DNA of 8,883 nucleotides from an uncultured Lachnospiraceae bacterium. GTDB taxonomy: Bacteria; Bacillota; Clostridia; Lachnospirales; Lachnospiraceae. Positions 1-6,373 of this stretch are shown here, in pieces (position 1 is the stretch's first letter; the number at the start of each line of letters is the position of its first letter). The notes beneath the pieces are model-generated. The model worked only from the letters and a program-made list of their open reading frames with translations. It did no database searches and was not told the origin of the DNA. Both the position numbers and the translations under genes were made by a program. Location: NCBI GenBank assembly GCA_902783095.1, contig CACZPX010000045.1, positions 1 through 8,883 on the forward strand, read 5' to 3'.

Positions 1-393
1 GGGGACGCGGTCGCGGCAGCCGACGAGATCGTAAAGCTGGAGTCCTTCTCCGACATCGCCGGGCTGACCTTCTCCCCCGGCGCGGCCGTGGTCGTCTGCA
101 CCTTCTCGCACAAAGGCGACGAGGAGTCCGTGCTGGCCGTGGCGGACAAGGCGCCCGCCTATCTGGGGATCCTGGGCGGCAGGCCCAAGATCACCGGCAT
201 CTTCCGTTCCCTGCGCGAAAAGGGCTTTGCTCCGGAGCAGATCCGGCAGATCTACGCCCCGGTGGGGCTGGATACCGGCGGAGAAAAGCCGGCGGAGATC
301 GCGGTCTCCGTCATGGCGGAGATCATGACGGTCCTAAACGGCAAGACCGGCCGGCACATGAGGGACCTGACGGACATTCCCATAGAAGAGTAA
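1..393 (+). CDS. XdhC/CoxI-family molybdenum hydroxylase accessory protein, C-terminal part (5' end outside window)
   Basis: The reading frame is open from the first base and ends at TAA, giving the last 130 residues. The segment fits the Rossmann-like C-terminal domain of XdhC/CoxI proteins: AYLGILGGRPK (about residues 53-63) corresponds to the family's YIGxxGSxxK motif, and YAPVGLDTGGEKPAEIAVSVMAEI (split here as YAPVGLDTGG and EKPAEIAVSV, about 85-108) to the haPiGLdiGaetPeEIA-type signature. Family members bind molybdenum cofactor and help its sulfuration and insertion into xanthine dehydrogenase-type hydroxylases in the cytoplasm. The target hydroxylase is not in view and probably lies further left. 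The family usually has a Ser where this protein has the second Gly of LGG. A GTG at 88 could look like a start, but the family motifs and open frame upstream make this a truncated longer gene. It is followed at once by a terminator, so it is the last gene of its unit. Family assignment is firm; the partner enzyme is unknown. Confidence 0.85.
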   Translation, partial: GDAVAAADEIVKLESFSDIAGLTFSPGAAVVVCTFSHKGDEESVLAVADKAPAYLGILGGRPKITGIFRSLREKGFAPEQIRQIYAPVGLDTGGEKPAEIAVSVMAEIMTVLNGKTGRHMRDLTDIPIEE

Positions 394-394
394 C

Positions 395-428
395 AAAAAC
401 GGGGCGGCAGCAGCCGTCCCGTTTTTTT
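395..428. terminator. Bidirectional rho-independent terminator between convergent genes
   Basis: Arms 395-408 and 413-426 form a 14-bp stem (one G-U pair, GC-rich core CGGGGCGGC) with an AGCA loop, followed by seven T on the plus strand. Because the stem base is A5/T5, the minus-strand read also ends in a T run, so it can terminate both the XdhC gene and the minus-strand gene that stops at 459. A second, weaker stem (CGTGC at 435-439 with GCACG at 454-458, or GCGGC 438-442 with GCCGC 446-450) lies just after the minus-strand stop codon. Confidence 0.9.
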
Positions 429-458
429 GTATATCGTGCGGCAGTGCCGCTTTGCACG

Positions 459-1133
459 CTATGAGTTGGCCCCCGCCGCGCTCTCCCGCTCCAGCGAAAA
501 GAGCACCAGACCGCCCTTCTTCTCGTGGCCGGTATCCCACAGGTCCGCAAAGTCCAGCCAGTCGCAGATGCCGTAGGTGGCAAGCTTTACCAGGAAACGA
601 TCTTCCGTCTCCTCGTACCCGATCAGCGGGAACCAGTGCCAGTTGTAATCCCGGAAGCGCCGGTTTTTGTGCCGCAGCAGCAGCATCGGTACCGGCAGGC
701 CCTTATCGATCTGCGCGCGCACCGCCTCCCGCGCCTCCGCATAGGGGCGATCGCCGTGCAGGCCGGTCATGGCGACGCAGTCGACCCCGGCCTCGTGCAG
801 ATATTTTTCATAACCGTCCATGAAGATCTCGATCCGGTCGATGCCCATGCGGCGCGGCCACAGGTAGTCCTCCAGCCGGTGGCAGAGCGCCACGTAGTTC
901 TCCCGCGTAGGCTGCACCGTCTCAGGCGGACAGGCCGCCGTAAGGCCGTGATCCCTGGCAAGCAGGATGGAACTGTCACTGGCCGTGATGGCCCCGCAGC
1001 CGCCCACGCGCATCTTGACCGAGCGCATCCAGCGCTGGCTGCCGCCGTAGGCATTCCCGATGGTGAAATACTCCAGTTCTCTCTTCATCTTCTCCCGTAT
1101 CGCTGCCGGCACCCTGGCGGTGACCCGACGCAT
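459..1133 (-). CDS. Conserved hypothetical protein with papain-like/peptidase C39-like Cys-His pattern
   Basis: This codes for 224 residues from the ATG at 1133, or 209 from the ATG at 1088. There is no signal peptide or membrane segment, so the product is probably cytoplasmic. GGCGAITASD places a candidate nucleophile at Cys46, with Gln33 (YGGSQRW) upstream as a possible oxyanion residue. NWHWFPLIGYEE supplies His166 in the setting typical of papain-like enzymes (H-W/F-hydrophobic-G-Y), and the following ATYGICDWLDF stretch could supply the Asp (Asp191). The order Q/C/H/D and the spacing fit a C39-like cysteine peptidase fold, but this is pattern reading, not a proven homology, and the substrate is unknown. 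Start choice is uncertain: a promoter -10 at 1142-1147 would put the transcript start at about 1135, almost on the first ATG, which has no ribosome site. The ATG at 1088 follows GGGAGA but very closely. The conserved-looking part begins near the second ATG, so the shorter form is a serious alternative. Confidence 0.7.
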   Translation of the reverse strand: MRRVTARVPAAIREKMKRELEYFTIGNAYGGSQRWMRSVKMRVGGCGAITASDSSILLARDHGLTAACPPETVQPTRENYVALCHRLEDYLWPRRMGIDRIEIFMDGYEKYLHEAGVDCVAMTGLHGDRPYAEAREAVRAQIDKGLPVPMLLLRHKNRRFRDYNWHWFPLIGYEETEDRFLVKLATYGICDWLDFADLWDTGHEKKGGLVLFSLERESAAGANS

Positions 1134-1141
1134 TGTTTCAC

Positions 1142-1171
1142 AGTATAACAGATTCCCGCTTTAAGTGTGAA
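1142..1171 (-). promoter_or_regulatory. Promoter of the C39-like gene
   Basis: Read on the minus strand, TTCACA (1171-1166) and TATACT (1147-1142) are separated by 18 bp, with five of six and five of six matches to the sigma-A consensus. The transcript would begin near 1135, which favours translation from the ATG at 1088 with a short leader of roughly 47 nt. Prediction from consensus only. Confidence 0.6.
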
Positions 1172-1241
1172 AGTTTTTATTTCAATTCGAAAGGTCTGCC
1201 ATGCCGCGGTCTGTGCGGGTGCGCCGCGCATACGGTCTCCC

Positions 1242-1270
1242 TTGTCTTTTTGCGGCGGATGGGCTACAAT
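1242..1270 (+). promoter_or_regulatory. Promoter of the MATE transporter gene
   Basis: TTGTCT (1242-1247) and TACAAT (1265-1270) are spaced by exactly 17 bp. The start of transcription would be near 1277, giving a leader of about 20 nt before the ATG at 1299. The -10 hexamer sits inside the inverted repeat GGGCT-acaat-AGCCC (1261-1275), a possible repressor site or chance symmetry. Confidence 0.7.
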
Positions 1271-1298
1271 AGCCCGTGCTGCATTTCGGAGGCATACT

Positions 1299-2636
1299 AT
1301 GAGACAGAACAACTTTACCGAGGGAAAGATCCTCTCCCCTCTCATCCGCTTTATGATCCCGATCTTCTGCGCCATGTTCCTGCAGTCCATGTACGGCGCG
1401 GTCGATCTGCTGATCGTCGGAAAATTTGCGGAGGCCGCGGACATTTCCGCCGTCTCCACCGGTTCCCAGATCATGATGAGCATCACCTTCCTGGTGAGCA
1501 ACTTTGCCATGGGCACCACCATCCTGCTGGGACAGCGCATCGGCGAGGGCCGCGGCCGCGAAGGCGGCGTGGTGATCGGCAGCAGCATCTGCCTGTTCGG
1601 CGCCATCGCCCTGGCCTTCACCGTTCTGGTGCCGCTCTGCGCCACGGGGCTGGCAGATCTGATGAACGCACCCAAAGAGGCCTACGCGCAGACCCTCTCC
1701 TACGTCCGCATCTGCGGCCTGGGGAGCCTCTTTATCCTCTCCTACAACCTGCTGGGCAGCATCTTCCGCGGCATCGGGGACTCCAAAACGCCCCTGATGA
1801 CCGTGATCATCGCCTGCGTGCTGAACATCGGCGGCGACCTGCTGCTGGTGGCGGTCTTTCACATGGGCACGGCCGGCGCCGCGCTGGCGACCGTGGCGGC
1901 CCAGGCGGTCAGCGTGGCCGTCTCCCTGTTCGTGATCCGCAAAAAGGAACTGCCCTTTACGTTCAGGCGGGAACACCTGCGCTTTGACGGCGGTATCATC
2001 CGCCGCATCACAAAGCTCGGCCTGCCCATCGCGCTGCAGGACCTGCTGGTCTCCGTCTCGTTTCTGGTGATCCTGGCCATCGTCAACAGTCTGGGCGTCA
2101 CCGTATCCGCCGGCGTGGGCGTGGCGGAAAAGGTCTGCTCCTTTATCATGCTCATCCCGTCCGCCTTCTCGCAGAGCATGGCGGCCTTCGTGGCCCAGAA
2201 CGCGGGCGCCGGCCGCTTTGACCGCGCCAAAAAGGCGCTGGACTGCGCCATCACGGCCTCCTTCGTGCCGGCCGTGGGCATGTTTGTGCTGGCCTTCTTC
2301 TTTGGACACCTGCTCACGGGCATCTTCTCCAGTGAGCCTGCCGTCGTCACAGCCGGCGCGGAATACTTAAAGGCCTACGGCATCGACTGCCTGCTCACCT
2401 GCTTCCTGTTCTGCTTCATCGGCTATTACAACGGCCTGGGCCGGACCCGCTTCGTCATGGTGCAGGGCATCGCCGGCGCCTTTCTGGTGCGCGTGCCGGT
2501 CTCTTACCTGATGAGCCTGCAGACGCCCGTGTCCCTGTTCCACATCGGGCTTGCCACGCCGTTTTCCACCGTCTTGCAGATCGTCCTGTGCGTGGGCTTT
2601 ATGCTGAGGCAGCGGCGAAAGGCGGCGGCCGTCTGA
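1299..2636 (+). CDS. MATE-family multidrug efflux transporter
   Basis: The product has 445 residues, the normal length for the MATE family (about 440-460), and is made of twelve predicted hydrophobic segments in two six-helix halves. Visible family marks are the N-terminal P-x-F-x5-LQS-x-Y-x3-D-x4-G pattern (about 21-41), FRGIGDSKTPL (156-166), GTAGAALATVAAQ (190-202), and in the second half AQNAGAGRFDRA (299-310) and NGLGRTRF (378-385). MATE pumps sit in the cytoplasmic membrane and export cationic or amphipathic compounds in exchange for Na+ or H+; the substrate cannot be told from sequence. The start is fixed by GGAGG at 1288-1292, six bases before ATG 1299; the frame is open upstream to 1167 but that extension precedes the promoter and is not MATE-like. 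It is divergent from the C39-like gene and has its own promoter. No convincing terminator follows; the next gene has a separate promoter. Confidence 0.95.
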   Translation: MRQNNFTEGKILSPLIRFMIPIFCAMFLQSMYGAVDLLIVGKFAEAADISAVSTGSQIMMSITFLVSNFAMGTTILLGQRIGEGRGREGGVVIGSSICLFGAIALAFTVLVPLCATGLADLMNAPKEAYAQTLSYVRICGLGSLFILSYNLLGSIFRGIGDSKTPLMTVIIACVLNIGGDLLLVAVFHMGTAGAALATVAAQAVSVAVSLFVIRKKELPFTFRREHLRFDGGIIRRITKLGLPIALQDLLVSVSFLVILAIVNSLGVTVSAGVGVAEKVCSFIMLIPSAFSQSMAAFVAQNAGAGRFDRAKKALDCAITASFVPAVGMFVLAFFFGHLLTGIFSSEPAVVTAGAEYLKAYGIDCLLTCFLFCFIGYYNGLGRTRFVMVQGIAGAFLVRVPVSYLMSLQTPVSLFHIGLATPFSTVLQIVLCVGFMLRQRRKAAAV

Positions 2637-2680
2637 CTCGCGCTCAGGGCCGGTCCGTCCGTGCTTTGGCGGAGAAAGCC

Positions 2681-2708
2681 TTGAAAAACACCGCTTCCTG
2701 TGTATAAT
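2681..2708 (+). promoter_or_regulatory. Promoter of the zinc-motif membrane protein gene
   Basis: TTGAAA (2681-2686) and a perfect TATAAT (2703-2708) are 16 bp apart in a locally AT-rich stretch that stands out from the GC-rich surroundings. Transcription would start near 2715, leaving a leader of about 69 nt that contains a hairpin. Confidence 0.8.
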
Positions 2709-2727
2709 TAAATTAACGAACACCAAA

Positions 2728-2756
2728 TGCCGCAGACCGGTTCGTCTGCTGCGGCA
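2728..2756 (+). other. 5'-UTR stem-loop
   Basis: TGCCGCAGAC (2728-2737) pairs with GTCTG-c-TGCGGCA region (2744-2756): seven outer base pairs plus three inner pairs, with a three-base bulge on the right side and a six-base loop. It begins about 13 nt after the predicted transcript start and ends 17 nt before the GGAGGG ribosome site, and no T run follows, so it is not a terminator. It could stabilise the 5' end of the message or be a protein/RNA-binding site. Confidence 0.5.
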
Positions 2757-2783
2757 CTTGCAGACAATCATATGGAGGGCGCT

Positions 2784-3830
2784 ATGGCTGAGGAAAAAAA
2801 GAAAAAGCTGGTGTCTGCCGATGCGGCGGCCGGCGCAGTAAAGAAGACCGTCAGCAAGGCCGGGGAGAAGGCAGGCTCTGCCGCCTCCGTGGTCAAAAAG
2901 ACCGCTGCCGCCGCGAAGGATGCGACCGCAGGCACGGCAAAGAAAACGTTGAAGAAGGCCGGCGAGGCCGCTGAGAAGGCGAAGGACGCCGTGGAAGAGA
3001 CCGTAGAGACCGCAGAGGAGACTGTGGAAGAAGTCACCGAAGAAGCGGCTCCCGCAAAGAAACCCGCCGCAAAGAAACCGGCAACAGCCGGTGATGAGGA
3101 GCCCACGCTGCAGCAGGCCAAACCCAAGGGCAGCAGCACCGGTTACCGCATCGGCGCCATCGCGCTCTGGGTGGTCGCCCTGGCGCTGGAGATCGTCGCG
3201 ATCCTCATCTTAAACGGCACCCTGAGCATCAACCTGTTCGGCATGTCCTCGCTCACCCAGATCATCATCTTCCTGGTGCTCGATCTGATCTGCGTGGTCA
3301 TCGGCTCGCAGCTGTGGAAGAAGGCCAACCACATCAGCCCCATGTCCAAAAAGAACAAGACCCTGTTCTGGATCTGGAACAACATGGGCGTGATCGTGGC
3401 CGTCGCATGCTTCCTGCCGTTTGTGATCATGGCGCTCACCAACAAGAACGCCGACAAGAAGACCAAGGTCATCGCGACCGTCGTGGCCATCATCGCCCTG
3501 CTGATCGCCGGCGTGGCCAGCTACGACTGGAACCCGGTCTCCAAGGAAGATCTGCAGCAGGCGGAATCCGTGCTGGGCGATACCGAGGTCTACTGGGCGC
3601 CGTTCGGCAAGGTCTATCACACGCATACCGACTGCCAGGCCTTAAACCACACGGACACGCTCACCTACGGCACGGTGGATCAGGCGATCGCCGCCAACCG
3701 CACCCGTATCTGCAGCTTCTGCGCCAAGCGTGACGCCATCGAAGGACTGCCGTCCGACGAAAAGAACGTGGGCGAGATCGTCACGGACGCGGTAAGTCCC
3801 GAAGAAGTGGATCTGCAAGCCGCGGATTAA
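2784..3830 (+). CDS. Four-helix membrane protein with Lys/Ala-rich N-terminus and C-terminal Cys/His zinc-binding-like motif
   Basis: The product has 348 residues from ATG 2784, chosen because GGAGGG (2774-2779) lies four bases upstream. Residues 1-115 are almost entirely Lys, Ala, Glu, Thr and Val with repeated AxKK and AEET-like units: first basic (histone H1-like, AKKPAAKKPA at 91-100), then acidic (64-88), with amphipathic-helix or coiled-coil character. Four hydrophobic helices follow at about 121-143, 157-178, 193-218 and 229-246. The Lys-rich loop after helix 2 (179-192) suggests a cytoplasmic N-terminus, and an even helix number puts the C-terminus inside as well. The C-terminal domain carries YHTHTDC (His279, His281, Cys284) and CSFC (Cys310, Cys313), resembling the small metal-binding module of the form yH..C..L...CxxC seen in Ada-like and other bacterial proteins. 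Role unknown; nucleic-acid contact by the tail and zinc binding are inferences. It is a single-gene unit between its own promoter and a strong terminator. Confidence 0.85.
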   Translation: MAEEKKKKLVSADAAAGAVKKTVSKAGEKAGSAASVVKKTAAAAKDATAGTAKKTLKKAGEAAEKAKDAVEETVETAEETVEEVTEEAAPAKKPAAKKPATAGDEEPTLQQAKPKGSSTGYRIGAIALWVVALALEIVAILILNGTLSINLFGMSSLTQIIIFLVLDLICVVIGSQLWKKANHISPMSKKNKTLFWIWNNMGVIVAVACFLPFVIMALTNKNADKKTKVIATVVAIIALLIAGVASYDWNPVSKEDLQQAESVLGDTEVYWAPFGKVYHTHTDCQALNHTDTLTYGTVDQAIAANRTRICSFCAKRDAIEGLPSDEKNVGEIVTDAVSPEEVDLQAAD

Positions 3831-3853
3831 ATCGCTCCGTTTTGCCAAAAAAT

Positions 3854-3892
3854 AAAAAGCCTGTATCCGGTCTCCCGGGTACGGGCTTTTTT
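3854..3892. terminator. Bidirectional rho-independent terminator
   Basis: Arms 3854-3870 and 3875-3891 make a 17-bp stem with two G-U pairs and a TCTC loop, ending in six T on the plus strand; the A5 foot gives a T run on the minus strand too. It sits 24 bp after the membrane-protein stop and 33 bp after the topB stop, so it serves both convergent genes. A further small hairpin (GCCTTTTGC 3898-3906 with GCAAAGGC 3911-3918, one bulge) lies between it and the topB stop. Confidence 0.92.
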
Positions 3893-3924
3893 CATGCGCC
3901 TTTTGCATTGGCAAAGGCCTCCGT

Positions 3925-6195
3925 TCAGACGGTGCCGCGTTGTTCCGGGCCGTCCTCTGTCTTTCTGGCCGCCCGGCCGCGGGCCCCCGCTGCCGTTCCG
4001 GTCCCGGCCGTCTTGGCCTCCTCCTGCACCCGCTCGCTCGCAAAGCGCAGCCGCAGGCCTTTTTTCACCGTTCCGTCCTTTTCGTATTCGTAGGGCTCCG
4101 TCCCCTCTACGGTTAGCTTTGCCGCAAAGGAAGCGCCGGTCTTCGTCTTAAAGCCTTTGATCAGCACGGTCTTGCCCGCCAGCAGCTTTTCCGTCTGCAG
4201 GGCGGTCAGCTGCTTGCCAAAGGCCCTGCCCAGGCTCAGGCCGCAGCGTCCCGTGCAAAACGGCCCGTATTTACCGTCCACCACGGGCTTGCCGCAGTTT
4301 GGACAGTTCCCCAGGCTCTTGCCGCCGTATACGATGGCGCCCTCGCTGTAGGCGCTGTCGCGGTGGCGCATAAACTCTTCCACCACCGCCGTCTGCACCG
4401 CGTTCACGTCCGGCTCCTGTCCGTCCCGGATCTTCTCCTGGATCAGCCACCAGCGGGCCGTCGTATCCGCCGTGGAGATCTGCGGCGGCAGCAGATGATA
4501 GAACTGCCGTCCCAGCGCCGTGGAGATCACCGTCTTGCCCTTCCGCTCTAAAAAGCCCTTGCGGATGAGTGCGGCCACGATCTCGCCGCGGGTCGCCACG
4601 GTGCCGATGCTGCCGTTCTCCCCCTTTTTGCCCTCGTCCTTTTTCTTTAGGATGGCGCGGATCTCGGGGTCCTTCACGTACTTGGCCACGCTCGCCATAT
4701 CCTTGGCCAGACTGCCCTCCGTATAGCGGGGCGGCGGGGCCGTCTCCTTTTCCTCCAGCTTCGTGTCCGTCACGGTGGCGCCCGGGTAGGTCCCGGCTGC
4801 CACATACACCTTGCCGTCCGCCTTATCCGCGCCCTTTTCCTCTTCCTCTTCCGCCGTCTTGCCAAAGAACGCGCTGTAGCCGGGATCCGTCACCTTTACC
4901 GCGCGGTATTTGAAGGTGTGCGTGTAGGCGCCGTCCGCAAACGTGAACACCGACAGCGACTCCATGGACTTTTTGGGCGGCATGAACTGCATCGCATAGC
5001 GGTCGCAGATCGCAAGATACACGTTCGCCTCGTCCTTTGTCAGGCTGTCCGGATCGATGTTCACCTTCTGCGGGATCATGCCGTGGTGCGCCGTGACGTT
5101 TTTGTCGTTGAAGGCCGCGCTGTGGCGCGTAAAGTCCAGCCGGTACTTTTCCACCAGCTGCCCGCCCAAAACGGTCGCAAACACCGCAGGGGCCTCCTTA
5201 AAGTGCTCTTCGCTTAAGTAGCGGCTGTCCGTGCGGTTGTAGGTGATGGCCTTCTTTTCGCGCAGCGACTGCGTCAGCGTCAGCGTCTTTTCCATGGAGT
5301 AGCCAAAGGCGGCGTTCATCTCCGCCTGCAGCACGGTCAGGTTGTACGGCAGCGGCGGCGCCTTCTGCTTCTCCTTTTCCGTGGTGGTGATGTCGATCTT
5401 CGCGCCGGTCAGCTTTTGCGCCAGGCGGCGCAGATAGTCCCCGTCCATCATCCGCTCGGTGCCGTTGTCCGCGAGATACTTTTCGTCGGGCGTCATGGCA
5501 AAGGGCATCTTCTTTTTGCCCACAAACGCCGTCAGGCCGTAAAACTTCTCCTTTACGTGGTTTTCTATCTGTTCGTCCCGCGCCACCACCAGGCCCAGCG
5601 TGGGCGTCTGAACGCGCCCCACCGACAGCCCCTTGCGCTTCAGTTTCAGCGTGGCCAGCCGGCTCTCCGACACCCCAAAGCACATATCCGCCTGCCGTCT
5701 GGCAGCCGCTGCCCTCCCGTTGGCGCGCGCCGGCGCGTTGGGCTTTAGCCGGCCAAATTCCTTTATGATGTTCTGCGGCAGGTTGTCGTTGATGTAGACC
5801 CGCAGTTCCTCTCCCATAAAGCCGCAGTAGTCCAGGATCTCGTCGATCAGCAGCTGGCCCTCGTCGTCCGGGTCGCCCGCGTTGATCACGGTGTCGGCGT
5901 CCTTTAAGAGCGCCTGGATCACGGTCAGGCGCGCCCGCTTGTACTCCTCTTTGCCGGGCACCAGCGGCCAGTCCGTCACCGCGATCGGCAGGTCTTCCAG
6001 CGTCCAGGTGCCGTATTTTTTGTCGATCTCCTCCGGCTCCGCCAGGTCGAACAGGTGTCCGAAGGCGTTGGTCACCGCGCAGCGCTCCCCGTTCCAGGTG
6101 CCCTCCGTGTATCCCTGATATTTCTTCGGTTCCTTCAGGATCGCGCCGGCAATGGCCCGCGCGACCTCCGGTTTTTCCGCTATGACAAGTTTCAT
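3925..6195 (-). CDS. topB: DNA topoisomerase III (type IA)
   Basis: The 756-residue product has all the parts of a type IA topoisomerase, which cuts one strand, passes another and reseals it, acting in decatenation and recombination-intermediate resolution. The Toprim domain opens with VIAEKPEVAR (4-13; Glu7) and holds the Mg-binding GDPDDEG (Asp108, Asp110, Glu112). GRVQTPTLGLVV (193-204) is the conserved gate-domain motif, and ITYNRTDSRYL (317-327) carries the catalytic Tyr319. PPPRYTEGSLAKDM (487-500) is a further family signature. The C-terminal part has a four-Cys zinc ribbon (Cys631, 634, 647, 651), followed by a basic/Ala-Gly tail (728-745). A Glu/Asp/Lys-rich insert (449-461) lies between gate-domain segments. 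The start at 6195 is supported by AAAGGA (6209-6204), eight bases upstream. It is transcribed from its own promoter. Many topB copies ride on conjugative elements, but no transfer or relaxase genes are seen here, so I favour a chromosomal copy. Confidence 0.97.
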   Translation of the reverse strand: MKLVIAEKPEVARAIAGAILKEPKKYQGYTEGTWNGERCAVTNAFGHLFDLAEPEEIDKKYGTWTLEDLPIAVTDWPLVPGKEEYKRARLTVIQALLKDADTVINAGDPDDEGQLLIDEILDYCGFMGEELRVYINDNLPQNIIKEFGRLKPNAPARANGRAAAARRQADMCFGVSESRLATLKLKRKGLSVGRVQTPTLGLVVARDEQIENHVKEKFYGLTAFVGKKKMPFAMTPDEKYLADNGTERMMDGDYLRRLAQKLTGAKIDITTTEKEKQKAPPLPYNLTVLQAEMNAAFGYSMEKTLTLTQSLREKKAITYNRTDSRYLSEEHFKEAPAVFATVLGGQLVEKYRLDFTRHSAAFNDKNVTAHHGMIPQKVNIDPDSLTKDEANVYLAICDRYAMQFMPPKKSMESLSVFTFADGAYTHTFKYRAVKVTDPGYSAFFGKTAEEEEEKGADKADGKVYVAAGTYPGATVTDTKLEEKETAPPPRYTEGSLAKDMASVAKYVKDPEIRAILKKKDEGKKGENGSIGTVATRGEIVAALIRKGFLERKGKTVISTALGRQFYHLLPPQISTADTTARWWLIQEKIRDGQEPDVNAVQTAVVEEFMRHRDSAYSEGAIVYGGKSLGNCPNCGKPVVDGKYGPFCTGRCGLSLGRAFGKQLTALQTEKLLAGKTVLIKGFKTKTGASFAAKLTVEGTEPYEYEKDGTVKKGLRLRFASERVQEEAKTAGTGTAAGARGRAARKTEDGPEQRGTV

Positions 6196-6281
6196 TGGAT
6201 CGTTCCTTTATCGTTTTCCGGCCCCGACCGTCTTTTCGGCCCGTGCTGCGGTGCCTTCCGGTCTTGATCCGCCGGGCCTTT

Positions 6282-6310
6282 ATTGTACCCCGAACCCGGC
6301 CGAATGACAA
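6282..6310 (-). promoter_or_regulatory. topB promoter
   Basis: On the minus strand TTGTCA (6310-6305) and TACAAT (6287-6282) are spaced by 17 bp, ten of twelve consensus matches. Transcription would start near 6275, giving an ~80-nt leader. A perfect 7-bp inverted repeat (CCGGCCG 6296-6302 and CGGCCGG 6314-6320) flanks the -35 box. Confidence 0.8.
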
Positions 6311-6320
6311 CACCGGCCGG
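6296..6320. repeat. Inverted repeat around the topB -35 box (possible operator)
   Basis: CCGGCCG (6296-6302) and CGGCCGG (6314-6320) are perfect reverse complements with an 11-base spacer that contains the whole -35 hexamer. The position suits a repressor site, but each arm is itself nearly palindromic and GC-rich, so chance is a real possibility in this base composition. Confidence 0.35.
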
Positions 6321-6333
6321 ATAGAAGAACGGA

Positions 6334-6352
6334 ACCGTGTGCTTCCACCGGT
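6334..6352 (-). terminator. Weak candidate terminator after the small ORF
   Basis: On the minus strand ACCGGTG (6352-6346) pairs with CACaCGGT (6341-6334, one bulged A) around a GAAG loop, followed by the pyrimidine-rich TCCGTTCTTCTAT. The tail is only moderately T-rich, so termination may be partial and some read-through into topB is possible. Confidence 0.3.
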
Positions 6353-6373
6353 CCCGCCTGATGTGACGTGTGC

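Noticed and set aside
1167..1298. N-terminal extension of the MATE frame
   Set aside because: The promoter and the GGAGG site at 1288-1292 fix the start at 1299; the extension would begin upstream of the promoter and is not hydrophobic or MATE-like.
1182..2309. Long minus-strand open frame (375 codons) opposite the MATE gene
   Set aside because: It is a shadow: rich in His, Asp, Gly and Gln with no domain, no ribosome site and full overlap with a clear MATE gene. GC-rich coding DNA commonly opens such antisense frames.
2637..2680. Possible terminator after the MATE gene
   Set aside because: Only short imperfect stems (for example GCTTT with AAAGC at about 2663-2679) without a T run; not convincing.
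2727..2783. N-terminal extension of the zinc-motif membrane protein
   Set aside because: The internal ATG at 2784 has GGAGGG four bases upstream, and the extension is encoded by the leader hairpin.
3925..6195. topB as a marker of an integrated conjugative element
   Set aside because: No relaxase, type IV secretion, integrase, attachment site or composition break is visible in the window.
5198..6313. Minus-strand open frame of 371 codons overlapping the 5' part of topB
   Set aside because: It is topB in another frame; the composition (Gly/Arg/Gln-rich) is that of a frame shadow, while the topB frame has every catalytic motif.
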